From assembly GCA_903772945.1 (NCBI GenBank), contig CAICTM010000154.1, positions 41,010 through 105,009 on the forward strand: a stretch of DNA of 64,000 nucleotides. The letters are read 5' to 3'. Each line of letters opens with the position of its first letter. The stretch's first letter is position 1. The notes below the pieces were generated by a model that was not told the DNA's origin, made no database searches, and was given only the letters and a program-made list of their open reading frames with translations. A program made the translations under genes and the position numbers. This DNA is from Seminavis robusta. Lineage: Eukaryota > Bacillariophyta > Bacillariophyceae > Naviculales > Naviculaceae. This document shows positions 1 through 8,917 of the stretch, in pieces.

Positions 1-762
1 TTGGTAGAAAAGTTGAGAATCAGGAGGCTGATGTTGGATTGTGTTAAGAGGATCCAGTTGGAGAGGGAATATGTTGTAGCCGCAGGAGCAGCGCCTTTGA
101 GTTGGTACTTGATCGACCAAAGAGAAGCAGAGGGACAGAGGCTTGCGGAGATGCCTGATCCAGGGCTGTGGAACAAAGTGAATATATTTGTGTGTCGCAC
201 ACCGGGACGAACAGTTAACTCATTCGGTCAATTCATTGGAGATTTTATTGGAAAGGCAATCAGTCGTGGCTATTTTATCGAAGAGTTGAAGCATGTGCAT
301 CAGCGAAAACAGTATCGTATGGGTAATGATGAACAGACAGTGAAGACACAGATGAAAATCTATGGGTTGCACTCACCATTGGAATTCATCCAGTGTCCAG
401 GAGGAATGTACATTGATGATGTGCTGGCCACCTTTGAGTTGGACGTGAGTAGAGTGATGTATGAGTTTTACTCGGACACTTTGTCGACATTGTACGATGA
501 TGCCATAGAAAGCAGCATTACAACACTTCATCCGTCAATCTGGACAACTGCAAGAAAGGATGTGGTGAGCAATTCAGAGAAGAGGAAACTTTTGTCGGCT
601 TTGAGGAGGATGAGCAAATACGAGTCATTTGGATTTTATGTCCATAATGCCGCAATTGCCCGTGAAGTTATCCAGCAGTGTTTCGACAGAGCCAACAGGG
701 TGGAGGAAGAGGGAGTTGGAGTTCTTACCATACCTGAAGTATCTGAAGATGAAGACATGTAA
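1..762 (+). CDS. Hypothetical protein, 5' end outside window
   Basis: An open frame enters from the left edge and ends in a stop at 760-762, giving at least 253 residues. The first codon in the window is TTG, so the true start lies upstream or in an earlier exon. I do not recognise the protein. It has a mixed alpha-helical look, a basic stretch near residues 190-205 and a very acidic C-terminus ending EDEDM. It sits about 600 bp upstream of, and on the same strand as, the Helitron-type Rep/helicase gene. It could therefore be a second protein of the same mobile element, but position is the only argument for that. No transmembrane segment or signal peptide is visible. Confidence 0.5.
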   Translation: MVEKLRIRRLMLDCVKRIQLEREYVVAAGAAPLSWYLIDQREAEGQRLAEMPDPGLWNKVNIFVCRTPGRTVNSFGQFIGDFIGKAISRGYFIEELKHVHQRKQYRMGNDEQTVKTQMKIYGLHSPLEFIQCPGGMYIDDVLATFELDVSRVMYEFYSDTLSTLYDDAIESSITTLHPSIWTTARKDVVSNSEKRKLLSALRRMSKYESFGFYVHNAAIAREVIQQCFDRANRVEEEGVGVLTIPEVSEDEDM

Positions 763-1376
763 GGCTGAAATGTTGAGGTGGAATAGAGTAATCTTTGGAT
801 CGGAGATTGCAAAGACTTGGAGGATTGAAGAAACAAAATGTATGAGAGTAGTAGTATGAAATAATAAGAAGTCGAATAAGAAGTAGAACTTACCGAACGT
901 GGCAGCGTGATTGCTTTGAAGGGGTTTGGTCAGGGATGCTGGGGACTTGGACGTGACTGAGTGACAGATTGAATCGGAGCTCACTACAACCAGGAGGGCG
1001 GTGTGGAACTGATGGAGAATGATGAAGAGCTACTGGATGAATCACTAGTGAGATCATACACAACCAGTAAGATGCGCAGCGGTGGCAAGAAACACTAAGC
1101 GGTTAGATCCAGTGACATGACATGCACCCAGTAAAGAGCGAGATGGTTGATGGTCGGGAGGCCTTTTTGAAACGGTTTGCTTACCTGGTAAGGACAGCAC
1201 AGTTGGAGTTGAAAGTTGATAGCAGGGACTTTTTATTGTGCTTTGCTTGTTGTAGCAGTCCTGACACCATAAAATACTTGCAGCGGCGAAGTCCGTAACT
1301 TGTTTATAGTAGGAAGGAGAACAGCATTGAAGGAACTTGTGTACAGATTGTTGAATTGACTTCATCTGGGATTAGC
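763..1376. other. Spacer between the 253-codon frame and the Rep/helicase gene
   Basis: 614 bp with only short, unconvincing frames on both strands. It would hold the promoter and leader of the Rep/helicase gene. I could not identify a TATA box, a Helitron terminus (5' TC or 3' CTRR with hairpin) or a tRNA here. Confidence 0.4.
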
Positions 1377-4300
1377 ATGGTGAGAACAAAAGTAACCATT
1401 AGTGTGGAAGATAGAAAGAAGCGGAGAAATGAAAGACGAAGGGAAGCACGCCGAAAATGGAAGGAAGCACGCAAAAATTGGGAGGAAGCACGGCAAAATT
1501 GGATGGAAGCTGAACCCACAAAGCACAAAGATGTTGTGGAAGAGAGTATAGAACATAGGAAGAATCGGAGAAATGAACAACGGAGGGAGGCATACCGAAG
1601 ATGGAAGGAAGCCGACCCGACCAATCACCAAGAGGTTCTGGAAAAGAGAAGAATTGAAAGGAAAGAAGAGGCCCAAGAAATCGCAGCCAGCCTTCTGCAC
1701 CACATGTATTGCAGCAACTTCAATTTGACACCGGAGGAACTGAAGAGTGCTCTTCATGACTTTTCTTCTGAAGCGGAACCAAATAAGGGACAAGGTTTTC
1801 TGAAGAAAGAAGATCGAGAAGCCCAATATTTCATGGACAGACTGCAGAACCCAATGAAGGCTGTTCTGATGTTCTACCTGAACTCAGGATATTTTCGATT
1901 TGAGCAGTACAGAGACTACACTCAGGCAGATGATGGATCACCAATTGATCTCGATGTAGTATCAGGGGACATACAGGCAGAAAGACAGTCAATGGAAGAA
2001 CTGGACAACATGGTGGAGTCCTTCTTCAAATGTCACTCATATACACATTTCGCAGTGGCTGCATGCGGTTCATGTGGGGTGAAGAAAATAGAGGAGCCAA
2101 CAGCAGAAGATACTGGAGTGGGAGAATTCGTGGTCTGTAACTTGGACCTTCCTGAAATGTCAATTCTCCAGTATAGTACAGAAGAGAAACAAAAGTTGCA
2201 GAAGCAGATGGCAGATCCGAAAAGCCGTGTCACTGTGCCAGTGAACGAAAGGTGGGATGTGGAGACTTTGGAGGTTTGGAAAACTCGATCGTTTTATGAA
2301 GAGACGAGGCCGGATGGGAATGTTGTATTTTGGCATCTTCACGGGGAGCTTGTGAGGGATCTTGGAACTGGAAAGAAAAGCACAAAGCTATGTCCTCGAT
2401 GTTGGAAGGCAATCAAAAGTGGGAAAACCCCGCGATTGTCTATTGCGGCAGGAATTGACTTTGGGCTCTCGAGTCGCCTGAACCTTGAAGCCCCTAACTT
2501 GCATGAGCAGCTCATCCTTGCAAGAACAAGGTTGTTTTTTGCAATGGTGAAAGTATCGTCGAATATGTACGGACAAGTGAATGCCAATACAGCTCTGAAG
2601 CGTCGATGCCATGCTGTACTGTTTCCACACGACGCCCCAGACGGAGCGGCCTACATGTTTGAGTCGAAGTTGTTCGAAACTGGCGGAATGCTGAACAAGG
2701 CAGAACTGCACAAGTTGCTGCATATGTATATGGTAGATCCGAATGGGCGGCCAGATTCAATTGCAAGAGAAGTGTATGAAACAGTGAATTTGTTAGCACG
2801 TCCATATGTCATTGCACAGTGGCTCATTGTATTGAAGTATACTCACTGCCAGTACAGTGACCTTGACGTGTCTTCACTGCAAGACACGGTTGATGCAGTA
2901 ATTTTGGAGTTGAATGAGGGAATAATGAAGGGTGCGGTTCCAATTGTTGGAGGGCAGGCTGTAGCCCATGAACAGAATCTGGGATCCGATGTAGCACAGT
3001 GCACCACACAAGAGGTGTTTGATGCAGGAGAATCATCGAAACGGGAACAGAATGGAACAGAGGCGGCAACAGTCCGTGGTCGCTCGAATGACATTCAATT
3101 TTCTTTTGTAGCCAGAGACCCCGTATCATTCTTCGCACAAGATAGAGATGACATCCGACTGAAGCCTTTGGAGAGGCTCCTGAATCTGGGGAATTGTCCC
3201 AAAAATACAGACCCCAGAGGAGGTACAGCAGAAGAGGAAGGAGCAGTTGATGATGGACTGAGTTTTCATGGGGAAGACGTCGATGAATATCTGCTGCGCT
3301 TTCCTCCAGCAATGGAAAACACAACCCGCCGGTCAGATGACATCTTGTCAGACTTTGCCACAGATGATGTTGGAATTAGCACAAGCTTTCCACATATTTT
3401 CATGCTAGGAGTAGCGTACAAAAAAGCTCCAGGGCGACTGTCTCATGATGAAAGGAACCATTTGCTGAATCAGTTTCACAATATGCCCAGCAGAGACAGG
3501 AGGCTGCAAGGATATCTGTTCGATTTAATGATGAAAAGCAAAGTTTTCGATGGAGTAAAAGGACATGTCAACAATAGCAGACGTGCAATTGACACTGTAC
3601 GGAAACTGCTTCATGACAAGAAAGACAGAAGCGACTTGAAATCAGCAATCCAATTTCCTTATACGAAGAGGGCGAAAGAGATTCTGAATAAGTACTTACC
3701 CCATTTCAAGTTTGCCAGCAAAAATATTTCGTACGGTGCCTTGGAAGGTTCGGGGCTGAAGTTGAGAATGGTCGGTTGCAGCAACAGATACATTGCCCCA
3801 ACCTGTTTTCTGACACTGAGTCCAGAGTGCCTTGGAAACCCAAGAGCAATCAGATTGGCGTATGGAATGAGAAACAATTATGAATTCCCGGCGCAGTTTG
3901 AGAGTGGATGCAAGTTTGGAAGGAATGGGGAAGAGTTTCTGAACTCTTTCTTGGAAGATTCCAGCATTCTTTCTGAAGGCACAATCACTTTACCTCGTGC
4001 TGTACGAAGCGAGCTTGCGACGGAGAATCCAGTAGCTTCGGTTCAAGAGCATAGAGCCCTGCTGTATCACATTTTGAATATATTGTTGAAGCTGCCAATT
4101 GAGCATGAAGGGTATTATGGCTCCATGGAAGGCTTATCTAAGAGAAGAACGCGGTACTATAAGCAGCGCAAAGGTATCTTTGGGTACTCCTTGGGGGCTT
4201 GTGGGGTAACAGAAGCCCATCAAAAGGGCACTCTGCACTGGCACATAACACTGTTTGCTGGTCTGTCTCCATATGTGCTGCAAAGATTTGCACATATGCA

Positions 4301-7300
4301 GAAGATTTGTGATGAAATCAGCGTGGCACTGGATGATATGTACCAATCACATCTCCCTGCTCGGATACACATTGGAGGGATAACTCAAAGAGTCCTGTCA
4401 AGGAAGGGTGCAACAGGCGAATGGAATATTCCTGATAAGGTGATTCAATCGTTGAAGGGGAAGGAAGTCATTGCTGCAAGGAAGCATCCAGTAGACTCAT
4501 TGAAGCAACCATTCTACGGATGCATTGAAGGGGGGAACTTCACAGAAAGCTTCAGTGGCGAGGTGGATGGGAAAAGTATGACTTCATTATCGGAGCCCAC
4601 AGGTGTTTGGTCATCTGCAGGGTCAACAATGAGTAGCTTGAAAGATTGCAAGACAAAACCTGAGGCCAGAGTCGGAGTAGTGTTACAGGCACACATGCCA
4701 CATGCTGACGGGTTGAATGCATTGAATGTGAATGAACAGAAATTCATGGGTGCTGTCCGTGATAACAAAAGTGGATTTGCAGAAGAAGCAGAATCTCACT
4801 TGATATCATTAAATGCCGTGAAGAAGAGTGAAACTGATTCTCAAGCAATGCAGCAGCAGTTCCATTCACACCAGAAGACATGCCGGAGCGGTACAATGGG
4901 GAAAACTGGTTGTCGATTGTGTATGCCAGTGGCAAATGCAGAGTCAACCCTGCCTGTGAAGCTTGTACCAATGAAGGAAGGAGCTAGTGTTGAGAAAATA
5001 AACAATGCAGCAACAGAGGAAGCAAATGAGAACAAGACGTTACAAAAAGGAAGATCAAATGAACCCATGAGATGTTGGGAGGCGGTCTTACCTGACGACG
5101 TTTTCGGGGATGAAGGAACGCCTCGTCATCACTTGAAAGACCTTCTGTCCAACAAGCTTGATGACCATGTAATTGTTTGGGAAACAAGGAGACCAGTGTT
5201 GTCATCTCACCATTTTGAAATCAACCCGAATAGCACAGAAAATCCAAGGGGGCATATAGTGGCTGCATTCCGCTGTGTTCTGGGAGATGTTGAAAGTTTT
5301 GGAGGCCCGGCAGAAGACTTCTGGCAGTGGATGGAAAATGAAGCAAAGCTCGACCAGCTGATGGATCTGTATCTTCAAGTCCAGAAAGATTTGCCAGCTG
5401 CAAATGGATTTGTGGCATCCTTTAGTCCAATTCTCTCACTGTGCACAGGATCCCATAACAATGCCTCTCTTTTGGGTAGCTTGGGGCAGGCACACAGTGC
5501 AATGTTTTACCTGATTCCATACCAAGGCAAGACAAAATTTACTTTGATGCAATCGCTTGTACTGCTTGACAAAGCTCTCGATCACATTACCACGCCAGGA
5601 AAAGAGAGTATTGCACCAGATTCAGGGACACAGGCGCGGACAGCAAAACACCTTCTGACGCGGGTTTTAAATCGGATTCATTTGCACCAAGAGTTGTCGG
5701 AGTATCAAATTGCCGCGGCATTACTGGATCTTCCAAGCATGATAATGACAGATACTTTTGCCTTCGGGAGTCCCAATTCTCTCTCCGCTTTGCGGACGCA
5801 CATGCAGCTGGATCAGAATGAACAGAATCGTTTTGATGCGCTCTGCGATATGATTGCCGCCGAGAACATGATGAAGAACTCCCACAATAAGCAACATGGA
5901 GCACGTGCTGGTTGTGGTAATAAAAAAGTGAAGGAAGTGCAACAGGAGGGCAGTGATGATTCGGTAGCGACAGAAGACAACAGTGGCACATGTGGTATGG
6001 TGAAGGATCCATATGACCCGGATGATGTAGTCTCATCAATGGGCTATATTCAACGGATAAAGTTGAAGGAAGGGGACTTGAGGACGTTAGATCCGGAATA
6101 CATTGAATTCATGCCTGCCTCAGCTTTGTACTTGTATAGGGGTGAAGAATTGGCAGAACTCAATTATTATGAGTATCTTGCTTGTGTTCAGTTTTGGAAC
6201 AAGAAGCCTCGAAATGACCCCTCGGCAAGAACTTTCAAACAGCAGCAGCAGTTCGCAATGGACCCTAATTTCGTGGCGTCACCAGTGAGCTATCATGTGC
6301 TGCGATTGAAGCAATGTGTGCCACTTCTTACAAGCACGGCACCACCTCATCCTGGTAATGCACCACCAGACTATGGTGAATCTGAAGGGACACCTGCAGA
6401 CATTCTCTGGGAATCGAAGGCAAATGTATATGCCAAGTATTTTCTCTCTCTGTTTAGACCAGAGAGAATGCAGGACAGTCACTTGGGATACACTTGGAAA
6501 GATCTGAAGGAATACATCACCTCACTTCAAGAAGACAGTTCAATCATTAGTAAGTTCAGGCTGATGTCAATGGACAATCAAATGAAAAGAATGCGAACCA
6601 AAACCATTGTCAAGAAAATGACATCCCAATATCGTAGCCGTGCAAGAGACTTGTGGCCGCCAGAAGAAGAAACGGCTGGTTGGGGAAGCAGGCAATCTCT
6701 TGAGTCAAAGTTTGTGCACACAGATATTGAACCTTGTGACGGCTTTGAGTTGCTGTCCGCAAAAACCAACACTGGCATGCGGCACCAGTTAAACCATGAT
6801 GCCCTTCAAACGCGCCATTGCATGGAGTATTTTGGAGGTGGTGCCGCAATGAAGACGAATCGAACATCTGGAAATCACAGAACGATACTATCAAAGTGGC
6901 ATGAGGACGAGCTGGGCCTTGTATATAGCAATATGATCGAGTGGACAGACGGGACTTACCTGGAAGCAAGAAGGAAGAGATCTTTGATAGGAGAGTCAGA
7001 TGCTGTTGTGAATGCACCAAATAAGAGACAAAGGCAGGAATGTATCAAGACCATTCGGAAAAGGGTCGCACCAATTGCAGCAGGAAAACCATCTGAGCAG
7101 GAGATTCTTTACGATTGCTTTTCCAAATCGCTCTTGGGCAAATCAAAACCAGGCGAGGCATTTCCACAGCTTGTGTTGATCCATGGAGCACCCGGTACTG
7201 GAAAGTCTCACCTTCGAAATGCGCTCTTGGATGCATCAGAAGCGTGCGATCGATATAACGACAAGACTGCCTTCAATTCCATCAATGCGGTTGATATGGG

Positions 7301-8891
7301 TGGGACGACCACATGTGCCGATACGGGATTCAATCCCCAGATTCATCTGAGAAAGGTAGGAACTTTCCCTGATGTGGTTTTGAATACAGCTAGGAGGAAA
7401 CTGGGAGGAAGAGAAGCCAGCACAGCAATAGTGCACATTGAAGAAGTAGGCACACAGGCGCCAGCACACCTTGCGCGAAAAGATGCCCAATGTCAATTGT
7501 TGACAGGATGCAATAGATCTTTTGGTGGTCTCCACACATGCTTGTACGGGGATCTGAACCAACTCGGACCAGTAAAAGCCGGCCCAACTTTGACACAAGC
7601 AGTGATGGATGTCTATGCATGTGATGAAATCAAAAAAAGAGTTCCAAGACAAAAGAAAAGGAACCAGGAGAAAGCAACCATTATGCCAAGCGAAGATCCA
7701 GGTCAGAATCGATACAATCACAACCATCCATACAGCATTGGAACAAGACTGCTTACTCAAGCAAGACTTTTTGAACTCACAGAGCAAAAACGATCACTTG
7801 ATCCTGATCACTCACGGCTTGTCAACAAAATGTACCGTGGACATTCCGTGACACAGACAGATATAAAGAACCATCTGAAGCTACTGACACCTGACCTGAA
7901 ACATGATCCGGAATGGATGAGAGCTTCAATTCTAGTAACAACAAACCGGGAAAGGCACTCATTGAACCATGTGCGGGCGGAGCAATTTGCTGAAAGTACC
8001 AATGGTGTAGTCATAAGGTGGCTGAATGATTGGCACAACTGGGAACAGAAACCCCCTCCTGCGTTTCAGCATGAAGCCATGCAGGATCCATGTTTCTGGG
8101 AGTACTTTGTTGAAAATGCAGATGGTTTCTTGAATGAATCCATTCAGAGGGGCCTAATGCTTGTGAATGCACTCCCCATAAGGTATCACTCAATCAAATT
8201 CGATGCCGAGAATGAGACACTTCTGCGCCGTATGTTGGACCACAGTGAACCTGGAGAGGTCATCGATATGCCCGCCAGGCCGCTGTATATTATAGTGGAG
8301 GTATTTCCACCGGGCCAAACTCCGAAAGCTGTGTTGGATGGTTTGTACGCAATGTCCTTGCACAAACCGCGATGTTCAAGAACTAGAGGTAGAACAACAG
8401 CTGGAAAGCGAATTCTTCTACCAATATTCCGAACTGGCACACAGTTCGATTCATCTCCAACTATTATCAGGGGCGGGTCACTTTTCCAGCAGTCCAGGGC
8501 GACTTTCAAGAGATGGTTCCCACTGGAACTTGCATTTGCGATTACAGTGCACAAATCGCAAGGTCGAACTCTTCGGCGCATCATAATTGCCTTGTCCTAC
8601 TGCAAGGCTGGGAATTGCAACTTCACATTTCAACAGTTGTTTGTAGCGCTCTCACGTGTATGGGATGGTGACCATATCAGATTGCTTCTGACAGGAGAGA
8701 CAGAAGAAGCGAAGTGGGAGTCAATTCTGTATATTAACAGACTGAAACGAGATCCATCCATTGCATACTTCTTTGCAGGTTTTCGAGATATTGACCCTGA
8801 GGAGCCAAATAAAGGGTGGATAGATGATGTGTGGAGCAAAGAAAGAGCAAACAAAAGGTTTCTTCAGATGCTGAGTTCAGGGAATATTTAA
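1377..8891 (+). CDS. Helitron-type Rep/helicase (HUH endonuclease + PIF1-like helicase)
   Basis: Single uninterrupted exon, 2504 aa from the ATG at 1377 (A at -3, G at +4); the frame opens 7 codons earlier at a TTG. Order of parts: a Lys/Arg-rich helical N-terminus (about 1-110) with a repeated RRNERRREA-like segment; a DUF6570-like Cys region (ACGSCG, then KLCPRCW, about 215-480); a Helitron_like_N region (about 800-1010) with the HUH metal motif as HWH at 954-956 (nt 4236-4244); a Cys/His cluster (about 1160-1185); and a PIF1-family SF1B helicase from about 1925. The helicase shows Walker A GAPGTGKS at 1937-1944, IEEVG as Walker B, GDLNQLGPV near 2058, VHKSQG near 2391 and VALSR. By family knowledge this protein nicks and unwinds DNA for rolling-circle transposition. 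The usual Rep tyrosine motif is not obvious. The frame is intact, so the gene may still be functional. Confidence 0.9.
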   Translation: MVRTKVTISVEDRKKRRNERRREARRKWKEARKNWEEARQNWMEAEPTKHKDVVEESIEHRKNRRNEQRREAYRRWKEADPTNHQEVLEKRRIERKEEAQEIAASLLHHMYCSNFNLTPEELKSALHDFSSEAEPNKGQGFLKKEDREAQYFMDRLQNPMKAVLMFYLNSGYFRFEQYRDYTQADDGSPIDLDVVSGDIQAERQSMEELDNMVESFFKCHSYTHFAVAACGSCGVKKIEEPTAEDTGVGEFVVCNLDLPEMSILQYSTEEKQKLQKQMADPKSRVTVPVNERWDVETLEVWKTRSFYEETRPDGNVVFWHLHGELVRDLGTGKKSTKLCPRCWKAIKSGKTPRLSIAAGIDFGLSSRLNLEAPNLHEQLILARTRLFFAMVKVSSNMYGQVNANTALKRRCHAVLFPHDAPDGAAYMFESKLFETGGMLNKAELHKLLHMYMVDPNGRPDSIAREVYETVNLLARPYVIAQWLIVLKYTHCQYSDLDVSSLQDTVDAVILELNEGIMKGAVPIVGGQAVAHEQNLGSDVAQCTTQEVFDAGESSKREQNGTEAATVRGRSNDIQFSFVARDPVSFFAQDRDDIRLKPLERLLNLGNCPKNTDPRGGTAEEEGAVDDGLSFHGEDVDEYLLRFPPAMENTTRRSDDILSDFATDDVGISTSFPHIFMLGVAYKKAPGRLSHDERNHLLNQFHNMPSRDRRLQGYLFDLMMKSKVFDGVKGHVNNSRRAIDTVRKLLHDKKDRSDLKSAIQFPYTKRAKEILNKYLPHFKFASKNISYGALEGSGLKLRMVGCSNRYIAPTCFLTLSPECLGNPRAIRLAYGMRNNYEFPAQFESGCKFGRNGEEFLNSFLEDSSILSEGTITLPRAVRSELATENPVASVQEHRALLYHILNILLKLPIEHEGYYGSMEGLSKRRTRYYKQRKGIFGYSLGACGVTEAHQKGTLHWHITLFAGLSPYVLQRFAHMQKICDEISVALDDMYQSHLPARIHIGGITQRVLSRKGATGEWNIPDKVIQSLKGKEVIAARKHPVDSLKQPFYGCIEGGNFTESFSGEVDGKSMTSLSEPTGVWSSAGSTMSSLKDCKTKPEARVGVVLQAHMPHADGLNALNVNEQKFMGAVRDNKSGFAEEAESHLISLNAVKKSETDSQAMQQQFHSHQKTCRSGTMGKTGCRLCMPVANAESTLPVKLVPMKEGASVEKINNAATEEANENKTLQKGRSNEPMRCWEAVLPDDVFGDEGTPRHHLKDLLSNKLDDHVIVWETRRPVLSSHHFEINPNSTENPRGHIVAAFRCVLGDVESFGGPAEDFWQWMENEAKLDQLMDLYLQVQKDLPAANGFVASFSPILSLCTGSHNNASLLGSLGQAHSAMFYLIPYQGKTKFTLMQSLVLLDKALDHITTPGKESIAPDSGTQARTAKHLLTRVLNRIHLHQELSEYQIAAALLDLPSMIMTDTFAFGSPNSLSALRTHMQLDQNEQNRFDALCDMIAAENMMKNSHNKQHGARAGCGNKKVKEVQQEGSDDSVATEDNSGTCGMVKDPYDPDDVVSSMGYIQRIKLKEGDLRTLDPEYIEFMPASALYLYRGEELAELNYYEYLACVQFWNKKPRNDPSARTFKQQQQFAMDPNFVASPVSYHVLRLKQCVPLLTSTAPPHPGNAPPDYGESEGTPADILWESKANVYAKYFLSLFRPERMQDSHLGYTWKDLKEYITSLQEDSSIISKFRLMSMDNQMKRMRTKTIVKKMTSQYRSRARDLWPPEEETAGWGSRQSLESKFVHTDIEPCDGFELLSAKTNTGMRHQLNHDALQTRHCMEYFGGGAAMKTNRTSGNHRTILSKWHEDELGLVYSNMIEWTDGTYLEARRKRSLIGESDAVVNAPNKRQRQECIKTIRKRVAPIAAGKPSEQEILYDCFSKSLLGKSKPGEAFPQLVLIHGAPGTGKSHLRNALLDASEACDRYNDKTAFNSINAVDMGGTTTCADTGFNPQIHLRKVGTFPDVVLNTARRKLGGREASTAIVHIEEVGTQAPAHLARKDAQCQLLTGCNRSFGGLHTCLYGDLNQLGPVKAGPTLTQAVMDVYACDEIKKRVPRQKKRNQEKATIMPSEDPGQNRYNHNHPYSIGTRLLTQARLFELTEQKRSLDPDHSRLVNKMYRGHSVTQTDIKNHLKLLTPDLKHDPEWMRASILVTTNRERHSLNHVRAEQFAESTNGVVIRWLNDWHNWEQKPPPAFQHEAMQDPCFWEYFVENADGFLNESIQRGLMLVNALPIRYHSIKFDAENETLLRRMLDHSEPGEVIDMPARPLYIIVEVFPPGQTPKAVLDGLYAMSLHKPRCSRTRGRTTAGKRILLPIFRTGTQFDSSPTIIRGGSLFQQSRATFKRWFPLELAFAITVHKSQGRTLRRIIIALSYCKAGNCNFTFQQLFVALSRVWDGDHIRLLLTGETEEAKWESILYINRLKRDPSIAYFFAGFRDIDPEEPNKGWIDDVWSKERANKRFLQMLSSGNI

Positions 8892-8917
8892 TGCGCTAGT
8901 AATTCAGGACAAACTTA

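Noticed and set aside
1304-1826. Antisense frames over the start of the Rep/helicase
   Set aside because: Shadows of the Arg/Lys/Glu-rich N-terminus of the + strand gene.
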